64,000 bases of DNA, from positions 930,001 through 994,000 of the forward strand of contig NZ_CP115463.1 of assembly GCF_027912495.1 (NCBI RefSeq), read 5' to 3'. This stretch comes from Caulobacter sp. NIBR1757. GTDB taxonomy: Bacteria; Pseudomonadota; Alphaproteobacteria; Caulobacterales; Caulobacteraceae. Made by a program: the position numbers and the translations under genes. Every line of letters starts with the position of its first letter. The stretch's first letter is position 1. Shown piece after piece: positions 18,450 through 27,950 of the stretch. Under the pieces are notes generated by a model. The model ran no database searches and was not told where the DNA came from. It saw only the letters and a program-made list of their open reading frames with translations.

Positions 18450-18601
18450 GGAGTACTCCTTGCGTCGTGTTCTGATTTTGTCGGGCGGGTTTAGACAAGG
18501 CCCGCGCCAGAGTCACCCCCGGTGTCACGGATGCGTGATCAAATGATGGGCGGGAACGACCTATCGTGGAGCCTTTCGCGGGCTCGGCGGGAGGCGGGGT
18601 G

Positions 18602-19249
18602 ATGGTCAGGCGTTGTGGTCTCCTGTTGATTGCCCTGGTCCTGGCCGGCTGCGCCTCGCAGCCGTCTCTGGCCGGCCTGAAGGGGGTCTGCGTCGGCCGG
18701 GAGCCGCGAACGCCGGAAGAGGTCGCCTGGCTCAAGCAGGGCGAAGAGACCAACCGCCGGGAAAACCTTGAACGCGATGCCGCTGGGAAGGCGGAACGCG
18801 AGCAGTACGAGCGGGCACAGGCGGCAACAGTGGATGGCGGACGGCTCTACCGGTTTAGCTGGAGCCGGGACCGCGGACGGTTTCGGCACGCCCTGACTCT
18901 GGAGGTGAGTCCGTCCGGGCAGGGCGTGCTGCTCGGCGCCAAGGGCTCGCCGGTGGTTGTCGATCCGAAGGATGTGGCCATCATCGAGACGGCGGTCGAT
19001 TCGGTCGGCGCGGTCGGCTTCGCCCGGGCGACCGACAACCTCATCTGCACTCATCCGGTCTGGGGCAGTTTCGACGCGGCCCGCAACGGTGTCGGCCAGA
19101 CGGCCTACGCGAGCGACTGCGGCCTGTTCCAGGCCGGGATCAGCGAGGCGCGAGAATTTCTGATGGAGCTCGCCGAGGCCCATGGCGGTCCTGTGGTCGA
19201 GGAAGAGCCCCTGCAGACCATCGCCATGCTCTTCGACTGCCCGGACTAG
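18602..19249 (+). CDS. Predicted lipoprotein of unknown function
   Basis: 215 aa. Start ATG at 18602, preceded by GGGAGGCGGGG; it gives MVRRCGLLLIALVLAGC with lipobox LAGC and Cys17 lipidated. An in-frame upstream ATG at 18566 would bury the signal peptide. The mature part has no motif I recognise; it has a basic/acidic helical segment (EETNRRENLERDAAGKAEREQYE) and three Cys in the C-terminal half. The stop overlaps that of the convergent GFA gene. Confidence 0.75.
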   Translation: MVRRCGLLLIALVLAGCASQPSLAGLKGVCVGREPRTPEEVAWLKQGEETNRRENLERDAAGKAEREQYERAQAATVDGGRLYRFSWSRDRGRFRHALTLEVSPSGQGVLLGAKGSPVVVDPKDVAIIETAVDSVGAVGFARATDNLICTHPVWGSFDAARNGVGQTAYASDCGLFQAGISEAREFLMELAEAHGGPVVEEEPLQTIAMLFDCPD

Positions 19250-19629
19250 AGCCCTTCCTGCGGCAGGCCGTCGGCGATCTCGTAGTAGTCGCCCTTGCTG
19301 CCGACGAAGATGTGCTTGCTCAGCTTGAGGCCGGTTGGTCCGTCCAGCGCGCCCATGGCGAAGGCGATGCTCTTGCCATGGACCGGGTCCCAGAACAGCT
19401 GTGAGCCACAGGTTCCGCAGAAGCCGCGGCGGACCTTTTCGGAGGAGGCGTACCAGCGCAGCGCGCTGACCTCGTCCTCGATGGTCAGGGCCTCCTTGGG
19501 CACATCGGCCGAGGCCCAGAAGTGGCCGGAGGCCTTGCGGCACTGGCTGCAATGGCAGGCGTCGGAGTGGTCGATGACCGCGTCGGTCCGGAAGCGGACC
19601 GCGCCGCAGAGGCAGGAGCCGGTATGCAT
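19246..19629 (-). CDS. GFA/CENP-V family zinc-binding protein
   Basis: 127 aa. Zinc ligands are arranged as in glutathione-dependent formaldehyde-activating enzyme homologues: GSCLCGAVRF (about 4-13), CHCSQCRKASG (about 25-35) and FCGTCGSQLF (about 69-78). Start at 19629 puts the CxCG motif at the N-terminus, as in the family. Enzymatic activity of such small homologues is generally unproven. Followed on the same strand from the VOC gene 50 bases upstream. Confidence 0.88.
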   Translation of the reverse strand: MHTGSCLCGAVRFRTDAVIDHSDACHCSQCRKASGHFWASADVPKEALTIEDEVSALRWYASSEKVRRGFCGTCGSQLFWDPVHGKSIAFAMGALDGPTGLKLSKHIFVGSKGDYYEIADGLPQEGL

Positions 19630-19679
19630 GGTGTTCCTCAAAGGAACGGCGCCGGGGCGAGCCGGCGCCGCTGTGGCGA

Positions 19680-20054
19680 CTACATCCTGTGCAGGGCGCA
19701 GAGCTTGTTGCCGTCCGGATCGCGCAGATAGGCGAGGTACATCTTGCCGGTGGCGCCTTCGCGCACGCCGGGCGGGTCTTCACAGGTCGAACCGCCGGCG
19801 GCGACGCCAGCCGCATGCCAGGCATCGGCCTGGGCCGCGTCCTTGCAGGCGAAGCCGATGGTGCCGCCGTTCGGCGCGGTGGCCGGCTCACCATTGATCG
19901 GCTTGCTGACCGAGAACACGCCGGTCGGGGTCATATAGAAGATGCGGTGGCCATCGACGTGGGCCGGGGGAACCCCCAGCGTGCCGAGCAGGGCGTCGTA
20001 GAAGGACTTGGCGCGGTCCAGGTCGTTGGTGCCGATCATGATGTGCGAAAACAT
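19680..20054 (-). CDS. VOC family (glyoxalase-like) protein
   Basis: 124 aa, one vicinal-oxygen-chelate domain: MFSHIMIGTNDLDRAKSFYDALLGTLG at the N-terminus and GKMYLAYLRDPDGNKLCAL at the C-terminus. Start at 20054 is chosen for the family-typical N-terminus; the longer open frame adds unrelated Arg-rich residues. Metal use and substrate not predictable. Downstream neighbour is the GFA protein, so a small detoxification pair is possible, but that is inference. Confidence 0.88.
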   Translation of the reverse strand: MFSHIMIGTNDLDRAKSFYDALLGTLGVPPAHVDGHRIFYMTPTGVFSVSKPINGEPATAPNGGTIGFACKDAAQADAWHAAGVAAGGSTCEDPPGVREGATGKMYLAYLRDPDGNKLCALHRM

Positions 20055-20187
20055 GTGGTCTCTTCCCCTTGGTTGACGGCGCTGGCTGAAACAAACGCTC
20101 GTTCGAATCCGATCTTGAAGGGAAGACCGGCGCCGGCGCAACCACTCAAACTTTCCGCCCGCTTCACGGGGTGAGAGTCTGGACGGA

Positions 20188-21381
20188 TCAGACCTGCAAC
20201 GCCTCGACGCCCGGCAGTTCCTTGCCTTCCATCCATTCGAGGAAGGCGCCGCCGGCGGTGCTGACGAACGTCATCTCGGCCGCGACGCCGGCATGGTTCA
20301 GGGCCGCGACGGTGTCGCCGCCGCCGGCGACGGCGATCAGCTTGCCGGCCGTGGTCAGCTCAGCCGCGTGCTTCGCGGCCGCGACGGTGGCGGCGTCGAA
20401 GGGGGGCAGTTCGAAGACGCCGAGGGGGCCGTTCCAGATCAGGGTGGCGGAGGCGTCCATGGCGGCCAGCAGGCGCTTGGTCGTCTCGGGACCGGCGTCG
20501 AGGATGCTCTCGTTGGCGGCGATGCTGTCCAGGCCCTGGACCTTGTGGGCGGCGTTCGCCTTGAACTCGGTGGCGGTGACGACGTCGACGGGAAGGAGGA
20601 GTTCGCAGCCGGCCTTTTTCGCCGACTCCATGATCTCGCGGGCGGTGTCGCCCAGGTCGTGCTCGCAGAGGCTGGCGCCGACGTCGATGCCTTGCGCGGC
20701 CAGGAAGGTGTTGGCCATGCCGCCGCCGATGGCGAGGCGGTCGAGCCTGGTCACCAGGTTGTTCAGGAGGTCGAGCTTGGTCGAGACCTTGGAGCCGCCG
20801 ACGATGCCGAGCACCGGGCGCTTGGGGGCGCCCAGCGCCGCGTCGAGGGCCTCCAGCTCGCGCTGCATGGAGAGGCCCGGGTAGGCGGTGAGCAGGCGGG
20901 CGACGCCGTCGGTCGAGGCGTGGGCGCGGTGGGCGGCGCTGAAGGCGTCGTTGACGTAGAGATCGCCCAGGGCCGCCAGTTCGGTGACGAAGGCCGGGTC
21001 GTTCTTTTCCTCGCCGGGATGGAAGCGCAGGTTTTCAAGCAGGGCGACGCCGCCGTTCTCGAGCCTGGTGATCACGTCGTAGGCGGGCTTGCCGATGCAG
21101 TCGTCGCCGAACAGGACCGGCTGTTCGAGCAGGGCCGACAGGGGCTTGGCGATGGGGGCCAGGCTCATCTCTGGCACGCGCTTGCCCTTGGGCCGGTCGA
21201 AGTGGGCCAGCAGGATGGTCTTGGCGCCCTTGGTCGACAGGTAGTGGATGGTCGGCAGCACGGCGCGCAGGCGGGTGTCGTCGGTGATCGCCCCGTCGGC
21301 CATCGGGACATTGAGATCAACCCGGACCAGGACGCGCTTGCCGGCGAGGTCGGCGGTTTCGAGGGAGCGGAATCGGGTCAT
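20188..21381 (-). CDS. pgk: Phosphoglycerate kinase
   Basis: Converts 1,3-bisphosphoglycerate and ADP to 3-phosphoglycerate and ATP. N-domain motifs [11 protein letters not shown] and [10 protein letters not shown]; the hinge and C-domain [12 protein letters not shown] and the nucleotide-binding GGGDTVAAL are all present. 397 aa. Gap lies upstream on the same strand but is separated by a 292-base stretch carrying a small gene on the opposite strand. Confidence 0.97.
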   Translation of the reverse strand: MTRFRSLETADLAGKRVLVRVDLNVPMADGAITDDTRLRAVLPTIHYLSTKGAKTILLAHFDRPKGKRVPEMSLAPIAKPLSALLEQPVLFGDDCIGKPAYDVITRLENGGVALLENLRFHPGEEKNDPAFVTELAALGDLYVNDAFSAAHRAHASTDGVARLLTAYPGLSMQRELEALDAALGAPKRPVLGIVGGSKVSTKLDLLNNLVTRLDRLAIGGGMANTFLAAQGIDVGASLCEHDLGDTAREIMESAKKAGCELLLPVDVVTATEFKANAAHKVQGLDSIAANESILDAGPETTKRLLAAMDASATLIWNGPLGVFELPPFDAATVAAAKHAAELTTAGKLIAVAGGGDTVAALNHAGVAAEMTFVSTAGGAFLEWMEGKELPGVEALQV

Positions 21382-21407
21382 GAGTTTAGACTCAGCGAGG
21401 AAAGACG

Positions 21408-21677
21408 ATGGACAACGAGCTTCAAATTCGAGTCTTCACCGAAGATGCGGAGGGTCTCCACGATCATGGCGATCCTAAACTAAGCGCATTCGGCGGCATA
21501 CTTCCGCAGATTGGTGATGAGATCGGGCAATTTGATCGATGGATCGGCGACCCCACTCAAACCGGAGGAAACTGCATGCTCGTCGTGAAGCGGCGAGTGT
21601 TCATCCGAAATGAGTGGGTCGTCCTGATCTGCGATGTACGTGCTTGCACAACCGTCGAGTACGAACTGTTCCCTTAG
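21408..21677 (+). CDS. Small low-GC orphan gene between gap and pgk
   Basis: 89 aa, [16 protein letters not shown]… to …VEYELFP, no recognised domain. It has a good Shine-Dalgarno (GAGGAAAG, about six bases before ATG). Base composition by eye is near 53% GC, clearly below the surrounding ~67%, and codon third positions are much less GC-biased. It runs against gap and pgk, its stop overlapping the gap stop by three bases, and it fills almost the whole interval. Signs suggest an acquired gene; function unknown. Confidence 0.62.
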   Translation: MDNELQIRVFTEDAEGLHDHGDPKLSAFGGILPQIGDEIGQFDRWIGDPTQTGGNCMLVVKRRVFIRNEWVVLICDVRACTTVEYELFP

Positions 21678-22681
21678 AGGAACTTCGCCATCACCAGCGC
21701 GGTGTCGCTCATCCGCGTCGCGAAGCCCCATTCGTTATCGTACCAGGTCAGGACCCGGGCCAGCTTGCCGTCGACGACCTGCGTCTGCGGCAGGGCGGCG
21801 GTCGAGCTGGCGGCGACGTGGTTCAGGTCGATGGAGACCAGCGGGTCGTTGGTGGTGGCCAGGACGCCCGACATCGGGCCATCGGCGGCGGCCTGCAGGG
21901 CGGCGTTGATCTCTTCGGCCGTGACATCGCGGCCGGCCACGACCTTCAGGTCGACGACCGAGACGTTCGGCGTCGGCACGCGGATCGAGGAGCCGTCCAG
22001 CTTGCCCTTCAGTTCCGGCAGCACCAGGCCCAGCGCCTTGGCGGCGCCGGTCGAGGTCGGGATCATGCTCAGGGCGGCGGCGCGGCCGCGGTAGAGGTCC
22101 TTGTGCATGGTGTCGAGCGTCGGCTGGTCGCCGGTGTAGCTGTGGATGGTGGTCATGTAGCCGCGCTCGATGCCGAACAGGTCGTGCAGGACCTTGGCGA
22201 CCGGGGCGAGGGCGTTGGTGGTGCAGCTGCCGTTGGAGACGACGATGTCGTCGGCGGTCAGGGTCTCGTGGTTGACCTTGTAGACGATGGTCTTGTCGGC
22301 GTTGTCGGCCGGGGCCGAGACGAGGACGCGCCTGGCGCCGGCGGTCAGGTGAGCGCTGGCCTTGTCCTTGGACGTGAAGATGCCGGTGCATTCGAAGGCG
22401 ATGTCGACGCCCAGGGCCTTGTGCGGCAGGTTGGCCGGGTCGCGCTCGGCGGTGACCTTGATCTTGCCCATGCCGACGTCGATCCAGTCTTCACCGGTCG
22501 TCACCGTGCCGGGGAAGCGGCCATGGACGCTGTCGTAGCGCAGCAGGTGGGCGTTGGTCTCGACGGGACCCAGGTCGTTGATGCCAACAACCTCGATGTC
22601 CGTGCGGCCATGCTCGGCGATCGAGCGGAGAACGAGACGGCCGATACGGCCAAAGCCGTTGATGGCGACGCGGATGGTCAT
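21674..22681 (-). CDS. gap: Glyceraldehyde-3-phosphate dehydrogenase, type I
   Basis: NAD-dependent glycolytic dehydrogenase. N-terminal INGFGRIGRLVLR binds the dinucleotide; catalytic Cys in SNGSCTTNALAP (about residue 154); the C-terminal WYDNEWGFATRM completes the phosphate site. 335 aa. Transcribed towards pgk. Confidence 0.97.
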   Translation of the reverse strand: MTIRVAINGFGRIGRLVLRSIAEHGRTDIEVVGINDLGPVETNAHLLRYDSVHGRFPGTVTTGEDWIDVGMGKIKVTAERDPANLPHKALGVDIAFECTGIFTSKDKASAHLTAGARRVLVSAPADNADKTIVYKVNHETLTADDIVVSNGSCTTNALAPVAKVLHDLFGIERGYMTTIHSYTGDQPTLDTMHKDLYRGRAAALSMIPTSTGAAKALGLVLPELKGKLDGSSIRVPTPNVSVVDLKVVAGRDVTAEEINAALQAAADGPMSGVLATTNDPLVSIDLNHVAASSTAALPQTQVVDGKLARVLTWYDNEWGFATRMSDTALVMAKFL

Positions 22682-22773
22682 GGGTTTTGGGCTCCCGCCA
22701 ACGATGTTCTGAGTTGGCGGGGGGTTTTGCGTTTGGGGGGCGGGAAGTCAACCCTTACGGGGGTCAAGGAGGG

Positions 22774-24024
22774 TTACGGGATGTGACGCTTTCGCGATCC
22801 TTCTCCCGCTTTCCGGGAGAAGGAATCCGATGATTTGACGACGCGAACCTTGCCGGCCGCTTCCGTCGCGCGGGCCCGCGCCTCATCCGTGTCGTCTCCG
22901 CGCGCGATCGCGACGCCCATGCGGCGGCGTTCGAAAGCTTCGGGTTTGCCGAACAGGCGGATGTCCGCGCCGGGGACGCTGAGTGCCTGGGCGACGCCCT
23001 CGAAGCCGACGCCGGTGGCGTCCATGCCACCGTAGATCACCGCGCTGGCGCCGGGGCGTTCCAGCGTGACGTCGACCGGCAGGCCGAGGATGGCGCGGGC
23101 GTGGAGGGCGAATTCGCTGAAGGTCTGGGTGGCGAGGGTGACGAGGCCCGTGTCGTGCGGGCGGGGGCTGACCTCGCTGAACCAGACGTCGTCGCCCTTC
23201 ACGAACAGCTCGACACCGAACAGGCCTCGCCCGCCAAGCGCCGCCGTGACCTTTCCGGCCATGTCGCGCGCGCGTTCCAGGGCGAGGGGACTCATCGCCT
23301 GGGGCTGCCAGCTTTCCACATAGTCGCCCTTGACCTGGCGGTGGCCGACGGGGGCGCAGAAGCTGGTCTGGATGTTTCCGGCCGCATCGAGGGAGCGGAC
23401 GGTCAGCAGGGTGATTTCGTAGTCGAAGGTGATACGGCCCTCGACGATGACCTTGGCCTCGGCGACGCGGCCGGCCGACAAGGCGTATTCCCAGGCGGCG
23501 GCGACGTCGAAGGGCGTCTCGACATAGGACTGGCCCTTGCCGGAGCTGCTCATCACCGGTTTGACGAAGCAGGGGAAGCCGACGGCTGCGGCGCCGGCTT
23601 CCAGCTCGGCCTGGCTGGTGGCGAAGGCGTAGGGGCTGGTCGGCAGACCCAGCTCCTCGGCGGCCAGGCGGCGGATGCCCTCGCGGTTCATGGTCAGCTG
23701 GGTGGCGCGGGCGGTGGGGATGACGGTGGCCAGGCCATCGGCCTCGATGCGGGCCAGCTCGTCGGTGGCGATGGCCTCGATCTCCGGCACGATCAGGTGC
23801 GGGCGCTCGGCTTCGACGAGGGCGCGTAAGGCGCTGGCATCGGTCATCTGGATGACGTGGCTGCGGTGGGCGACCTGCATGGCCGGGGCATTGGCGTAGC
23901 GATCAACGCCGATCACCTCGACGCCGAGCCGTTGCAGCTCGATGACGACCTCCTTGCCGAGCTCACCGCATCCGAGCAGCATCACCTTGACGGCGTTGGG
24001 GGCGAGGGGCGTGCCGAGCTTCAT
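22774..24024 (-). CDS. purT: Formate-dependent phosphoribosylglycinamide formyltransferase PurT
   Basis: ATP-grasp enzyme that formylates GAR using formate instead of formyl-THF, third step of purine synthesis. [15 protein letters not shown] (about 15-29), the ATP-grasp core [14 protein letters not shown] and [18 protein letters not shown] are characteristic. The last ~19 residues ([19 protein letters not shown]) are not family-like: they are translated from a TTCTCCCGC…GGGAGAAGG hairpin and the following bases, so the natural end seems to have been overwritten. Overlaps the upstream secreted-protein gene by four bases. Confidence 0.94.
   Translation of the reverse strand: MKLGTPLAPNAVKVMLLGCGELGKEVVIELQRLGVEVIGVDRYANAPAMQVAHRSHVIQMTDASALRALVEAERPHLIVPEIEAIATDELARIEADGLATVIPTARATQLTMNREGIRRLAAEELGLPTSPYAFATSQAELEAGAAAVGFPCFVKPVMSSSGKGQSYVETPFDVAAAWEYALSAGRVAEAKVIVEGRITFDYEITLLTVRSLDAAGNIQTSFCAPVGHRQVKGDYVESWQPQAMSPLALERARDMAGKVTAALGGRGLFGVELFVKGDDVWFSEVSPRPHDTGLVTLATQTFSEFALHARAILGLPVDVTLERPGASAVIYGGMDATGVGFEGVAQALSVPGADIRLFGKPEAFERRRMGVAIARGDDTDEARARATEAAGKVRVVKSSDSFSRKAGEGSRKRHIP
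22799..22824. repeat. Family C hairpin fragment in the 3' end of purT
   Basis: CCTTCTCCCGC and its inverse GGGAGAAGG face each other around a six-base loop. It is the outer hairpin of the family C element seen in tilS. Located inside the last codons of purT; it may also act as a transcript-stabilising or terminating stem. Confidence 0.7.
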
Positions 24025-24752
24025 TGGTAGTTTTTCGCTTTCTTGGCGGCGTCGATGGCGTCGGTCAGGGCCGGCTTGGCGCCGCGCTTGCGCAGCTCGT
24101 CGGTCTTCATGACGACCGTCTCGCCGCAGGCCTGAACGACATGGGGCAGGTTGGTGGGGGCGATGGCGACGCCCTGCTGCTTGGCGTCGATCCAGAGGAC
24201 CAGGGACAGGTCGCCGTCGAGGACATCGTCGCAGTCGCGGTCCGCCCGTTGGGCTTTGGCGGCGACGCGGTAGAAATCGAGCAGCGCGGGGGCCTTGGTG
24301 GCGCCGATCTGGCTGCCGTCTCCGGCGTCGATCAGTTCCTCGGGCTGGATCAGGTCGGCGGGCAGATAGTCCGCCCAGTTGATGGGCCTGCCCGTGCCGA
24401 GGTCATAGGTCAGGGCCAGCTGGCCGAGGCTGGGATGGGCCCCGCCGCATTCGGCGTAGTCGCTGGCGACCAGGCTCAGGAAGGGCTCGCCGGTCATCGG
24501 GGCGGTGATGGCGCGCTCGTAGGTGTTGGGGGCCTTGCCGCAGTCCTTCATCGCCTTCTTGGCGCGGGCGTCGGCGCGGGTAAGGGCCTGATTGATCCGC
24601 TCGATCTTGGGACCGGCCGGGCTGACGATGCGCGGGAAGGCGTCGGTGCTCTCGCCGAGCGGGTTCTGGCCCTGCAGGCCGATGCCGCCCGCGGCGAGGG
24701 CGGGCGCGGTGATGGCGGCGGCGGCGAGGAGGGCGAGGGTCAGGCGGCGCAT
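24021..24752 (-). CDS. Secreted protein of unknown function, RsiV/DUF3298-like in part
   Basis: 243 aa. Signal peptide [22 protein letters not shown]. The middle ([28 protein letters not shown], about 117-144) resembles the GGAH…FDLxTG segment of DUF3298/RsiV-type extracellular domains; four Cys in the mature part (CGKA, ECGG, DCDD, ACGE) may form two disulfides. Its stop overlaps the purT start, so the two are co-translated, for which I see no functional reason. Confidence 0.72.
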   Translation of the reverse strand: MRRLTLALLAAAAITAPALAAGGIGLQGQNPLGESTDAFPRIVSPAGPKIERINQALTRADARAKKAMKDCGKAPNTYERAITAPMTGEPFLSLVASDYAECGGAHPSLGQLALTYDLGTGRPINWADYLPADLIQPEELIDAGDGSQIGATKAPALLDFYRVAAKAQRADRDCDDVLDGDLSLVLWIDAKQQGVAIAPTNLPHVVQACGETVVMKTDELRKRGAKPALTDAIDAAKKAKNYQ

Positions 24753-24800
24753 GGTTGTTTCCCGGTCCTTGGTGGCGCGGGTCGTCTGGGGCCGGTGCTG

Positions 24801-24853
24801 CCCTCATCCGACCCCCTTCGGGGCCCACCTTCTCCCGGCGAGCGGGAGAAGGG
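24801..24853. repeat. Family C half element
   Basis: CCCTCATCCGACCCCCTTCG then CACCTTCTCCC, closing with GGGAGAAGGG: the right half of the element found in tilS. Lies three bases beyond the tkt stop codon (minus strand), where it could serve as the tkt transcript end. Confidence 0.85.
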
Positions 24854-24856
24854 AAG

Positions 24857-26830
24857 TTATTGCGTCAGCTTCGCCTTGGCCGCTTCAGCGACGGCTTCGG
24901 CGGTGATGCCGAATTCCTTGTAGAGCCGCTCGAACGGCGCCGAGGCGCCAAAGCCGGTCATGCCGATGAAGACCCCGTCCTCGCCGATGAACCGCTCCCA
25001 GCCGAACTTCACCGCCGCCTCGACGGCGACGCGGACTTTCGACTTGCCCAGCACCTGCTGACGGTAGGCGGCCGGCTGCTGCTCGAAGAGTTCCCAGCAG
25101 GGGGTGGAGACCACCCGCGTGCCGATGCCGCCGGCTTCCAGGATGCTGCGGGCCGACATGGCGACGCCGACCTCGGTGCCGCTGGCGAAGATCGTGACCT
25201 GGGCCTCGCCGGTGGCGGGGGCCAGTTCGTAGGCGCCCTTGGCCGACATGTTCTCGGGCGCGAAGGTGCGGCCGACCGGGGTCTTCTGGCGCGACAGGGC
25301 CATGATCGACGGCGTGGCCTTGTGCTCCAGCGCCGACTTCCAGCATTCGGCGGCCTCGACGGCGTCGGCCGGGCGGAAGACCAGGAGGTTGGGCATGGCG
25401 CGCAGGGCGGCCAGGTGCTCGACCGGCTGGTGGGTCGGGCCGTCTTCGCCCAGGCCGATGGAGTCGTGGGTCATGACGTGGATGACGCGAACCCCCATCA
25501 GGGCGCCCAGACGGATGGCGGCGCGGCTGTAGTCGCTGAAGACCATGAAGGTGCCGCTGAAGGGGATGACCCCGCCGTGCAGCGCCATGCCGTTCATGGC
25601 CGCGGCCATGCCGTGCTCGCGCACGCCGTAGTGGACGTAGGTCCCGGCATAGTCCGGGGCGTCGAACGGCGTCATGCCCTTGACGTAGGTGTTGTTGGAG
25701 CCGGTGAGATCCGCCGATCCGCCGATCATCTCCGGGATGGCGGGGGTCAGCTTGGCCAGGGCCGAGCCGCTGTGGACACGGGTGGCGTTGGCGACCGGCT
25801 CGTTGAGCAGGTCGGCGATGTAGGCGTCGATGGCCTTGAAGGCGTCCTTGGGCAGGTCGCCCTTCATGGCGCGGGTGAAGTCCGCGCCCCTGGCGTCGGC
25901 CTTCAGGCGGGCGTCCCATTTGCGGCGGGCGCCGGCGCCCTTGCGCCCGGCCTTCTTCCACTCGGCGGCGATGTCGTCGGGGATTTCGAACGGCGGCAGC
26001 GGCCAGCCCATGGCCTGGCGGGCCAGGGTGGCTTCCTCGTCGAACAGGGAATAGCCGTGGCCGTGGACGTCGCCTTCCTTGGGCCCGGCGCCCTTGGAGA
26101 TCTTCGTCTTGCAGGCCAGCATCACCGGCTTGTCCTGCCTAGTCGCCCAGCGCATGGCGGCGGCGATCTTGCCGTGGTCGTGGCCGTCGACCGCCTTCAC
26201 CGCCCAGCCGGCCGCCTTGAAGCGCAGCTGCTGGTCGCCGCTTTCGGAGATGGTGGCGGCGCCGTCGATGGTGGTGTTGTTGTCGTCGAAGATGACGATC
26301 AGCTTGTTCAGCTTGAGGTGCCCGGCCAGGCTGATGGCCTCCTGGCTGACGCCCTCCATCAGGCAGCCGTCGCCGGCGATCACCCAGGTGCGGTGATCGA
26401 CCAAGTCATCGCCATAGCGGGCGTTCATCGAGCGCTCGGCCATGGCCATGCCGACGGCGGTGGCGATGCCCTGGCCCAGCGGACCGGTGGTGGTTTCGAC
26501 GCCCGGGGTGTGGCCGTACTCGGGGTGGCCCGGGGTGGCGCTGCCCCACTGACGGAAATTGCGGATCTGATCCATCGTCACCGCCTTGCTGCCGGTGAGG
26601 TGCAGCAGGCTGTAGATCAGCATCGAGGCGTGGCCGGCCGACAGCACGAAGCGGTCGCGGTCGGCCCAGTCGGGCTTGGCCGCGTCGTACTTGAGGAATT
26701 TGGTGAACAGCACGGTGGCCACATCGGCCAGGCCCATCGGGGCCCCCTGGTGCCCCGATTTGGCCGCATGGACCGCGTCCATGGAGAGCACGCGAATGGC
26801 GTCGGCCATCTTCACGGGACTGACGGACAT
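24857..26830 (-). CDS. tkt: Transketolase
   Basis: Thiamine-diphosphate enzyme moving two-carbon units in the pentose phosphate pathway. Start at 26830 (MSVSPVKMADAIRVLSMDAV) is preferred to an ATG 20 codons upstream, whose extension is Arg/Pro-rich and not family-like. Diagnostic: AKSGHQGAPMG, GPLGQGIATAVGMA, the ThDP motif GDGCLMEG…NN, and GVREHGMAAAMNG. 657 aa, standard. Confidence 0.97.
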   Translation of the reverse strand: MSVSPVKMADAIRVLSMDAVHAAKSGHQGAPMGLADVATVLFTKFLKYDAAKPDWADRDRFVLSAGHASMLIYSLLHLTGSKAVTMDQIRNFRQWGSATPGHPEYGHTPGVETTTGPLGQGIATAVGMAMAERSMNARYGDDLVDHRTWVIAGDGCLMEGVSQEAISLAGHLKLNKLIVIFDDNNTTIDGAATISESGDQQLRFKAAGWAVKAVDGHDHGKIAAAMRWATRQDKPVMLACKTKISKGAGPKEGDVHGHGYSLFDEEATLARQAMGWPLPPFEIPDDIAAEWKKAGRKGAGARRKWDARLKADARGADFTRAMKGDLPKDAFKAIDAYIADLLNEPVANATRVHSGSALAKLTPAIPEMIGGSADLTGSNNTYVKGMTPFDAPDYAGTYVHYGVREHGMAAAMNGMALHGGVIPFSGTFMVFSDYSRAAIRLGALMGVRVIHVMTHDSIGLGEDGPTHQPVEHLAALRAMPNLLVFRPADAVEAAECWKSALEHKATPSIMALSRQKTPVGRTFAPENMSAKGAYELAPATGEAQVTIFASGTEVGVAMSARSILEAGGIGTRVVSTPCWELFEQQPAAYRQQVLGKSKVRVAVEAAVKFGWERFIGEDGVFIGMTGFGASAPFERLYKEFGITAEAVAEAAKAKLTQ

Positions 26831-26952
26831 GGGGGACTCGCTTTTGCTGCCGGTTTCCGGGCGGTTCGCACGGGAAGGCCTTTGGCGCAACCCGCCTTCC
26901 GGTCTTCGCCCGACGCAGTCTATAGAGATCGTGTGATCAAGGAGCGCGACGA

Positions 26953-27222
26953 ATGAGCGGAGAGTCGGAGGGCGGGGCCCTCGACCTGGCCGTGCGCCGC
27001 CTGGAGCGGGCGCTGGGGGTGTTGGAGCAACGGCTGAGCGAACGGGTGCGCGAAGCCGGCGCCGAGGCTGGCGGCCTGTTCGACGCGGACCGCGCGCGCC
27101 TGGCCTCCGAGCTCGATGCGTCGCGGGCCCGGGAGCGGGCCTTGGAGGAGGCCGGGGCGCAGGCGTCGGAGGCGCTCGGCCGCGCCATCGGTGAAATCCG
27201 TTCCGCCCTGGGAGAAGGCTAG
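26953..27222 (+). CDS. DUF4164-type small coiled-coil protein
   Basis: 89 aa, nearly all alpha-helical: LAVRRLERALGVLEQRLSERV and ARLASELDASRARERALEEAGAQASEAL show heptad patterns. The stop codon is directly followed by the zapA ATG. In alphaproteobacteria such small coiled-coil genes sit beside zapA, so a role at the division site is plausible, but only from context. Confidence 0.75.
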   Translation: MSGESEGGALDLAVRRLERALGVLEQRLSERVREAGAEAGGLFDADRARLASELDASRARERALEEAGAQASEALGRAIGEIRSALGEG

Positions 27223-27555
27223 ATGGGCCAGCTCAATGTGACGGTGAACGGCAAGCCCTTCCTGGTCGGCTGCGAGGATGGCCAGGAACGCCACCTGATG
27301 GATCTCGCCGCCGCCTTCGACCAGCAGGTTCGGGCCGTCGGGCAGGAGGTTGGCCAGCTGGGCGAGACGCGGCTGTTCCTGATGACGGCGCTGTTGCTGA
27401 CCGACGAGCTGTCGGACCTGAAGCTGCGACTGACCCACATGCAGAACGAGCTGGCCAAGGTGCAGGCCGAACAGGCGCGGGTTGAGATGAAGGCGGCGGC
27501 GGCGCTGGAGAACGCGGCCAAACGCATCGAGAAGCTGGGTAGCGGCGAAGGCTAG
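27223..27555 (+). CDS. zapA: Cell division protein ZapA
   Basis: Z-ring associated protein that cross-links FtsZ filaments. 110 aa: N-terminal GQLNVTVNGKPFLVGCEDGQERHLMDLAAAFDQQV is the ZapA dimer domain, followed by a long coiled coil (LKLRLTHMQNELAKVQAEQARVEMKAAAALENAAKRIEK). Upstream DUF4164 gene abuts, and repeat B2 plus the 6S RNA gene follow, the common alphaproteobacterial neighbourhood. Confidence 0.92.
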   Translation: MGQLNVTVNGKPFLVGCEDGQERHLMDLAAAFDQQVRAVGQEVGQLGETRLFLMTALLLTDELSDLKLRLTHMQNELAKVQAEQARVEMKAAAALENAAKRIEKLGSGEG

Positions 27556-27564
27556 CGCCGCAAA

Positions 27565-27742
27565 TCCTCCTTCGGCAGGCCGCAGGCCTGACGGGCGAGG
27601 GGGACCGCCGCCGAAGGCGGTGGTGGAGGGGGCAGCACCGGCGGATGCGGGCTGATCCTGAAGGCAGCTGTTACAGCCGCACCAGAACGCTCTTCAAATC
27701 GGACGGGCCGGCGCTGCCCCTCCACCACGCGCCGAAGGAGGA
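27565..27742. repeat. Family B twin-hairpin repeat between zapA and 6S RNA
   Basis: Left arm TCCTCCTTCGGCAGGCCGCA followed by GGTGGTGGAGGGGGCAGC; right arm GCTGCCCCTCCACCACGCGC and AAGGAGGA. Shares the GGTGGAGGGGGC core with B1 and the outer TCCTCCTTCGGCAGGC with B3 (43672-43890). Its right end is five bases before the proposed -35 of the 6S RNA promoter. With the 6S gene it fills the 405-base interval from zapA to the cyclo-ligase gene. Confidence 0.9.
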
Positions 27743-27747
27743 TTGCC

Positions 27748-27776
27748 TTGAGATCGCCACCCCAAGCGCCTACCTT
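27748..27776 (+). promoter_or_regulatory. Likely promoter of the 6S RNA gene
   Basis: TTGAGA (27748-27753), a 17-base spacer, then TACCTT (27771-27776) fits a housekeeping sigma promoter moderately well and would start transcription near 27783, where the closing stem of the RNA begins. Read from sequence only. Confidence 0.45.
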
Positions 27777-27780
27777 AGCC

Positions 27781-27950
27781 CTCGGCGGTTGCTGCGGTTC
27801 ATGTCGGAAGCGATCTATCCTTCTGACCTTAATTCTCTCGAAGGGAGCTGTCCCTGTCCGTGGCCGTGGCTGCGAGCATATGGCGCCCACCTGGTTATCC
27901 GGGTCTGAGGGGATAAAACAGTCTTTCACGGTCCTCGCGGCGCCGCCACC
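27781..27950 (+). ncRNA. ssrS: 6S RNA
   Basis: Regulatory RNA that mimics an open promoter and binds housekeeping RNA polymerase in stationary phase. Support: position between zapA and the 5-formyl-THF cyclo-ligase gene, typical for proteobacteria; a GC-rich closing stem pairing GGCGG near 27784 with CCGCC near 27943; a long irregular hairpin with an unpaired central region; and the segment CCCACCTGGTTATCCGGGTC near 27887, which I recognise from alphaproteobacterial 6S RNAs. Ends are approximate. Confidence 0.82.

Noticed and set aside
20095..20115. GTTCGAATCC, resembling a tRNA T-loop
   Set aside because: No acceptor stem, D-arm or anticodon arm around it; it is upstream sequence of the VOC gene.
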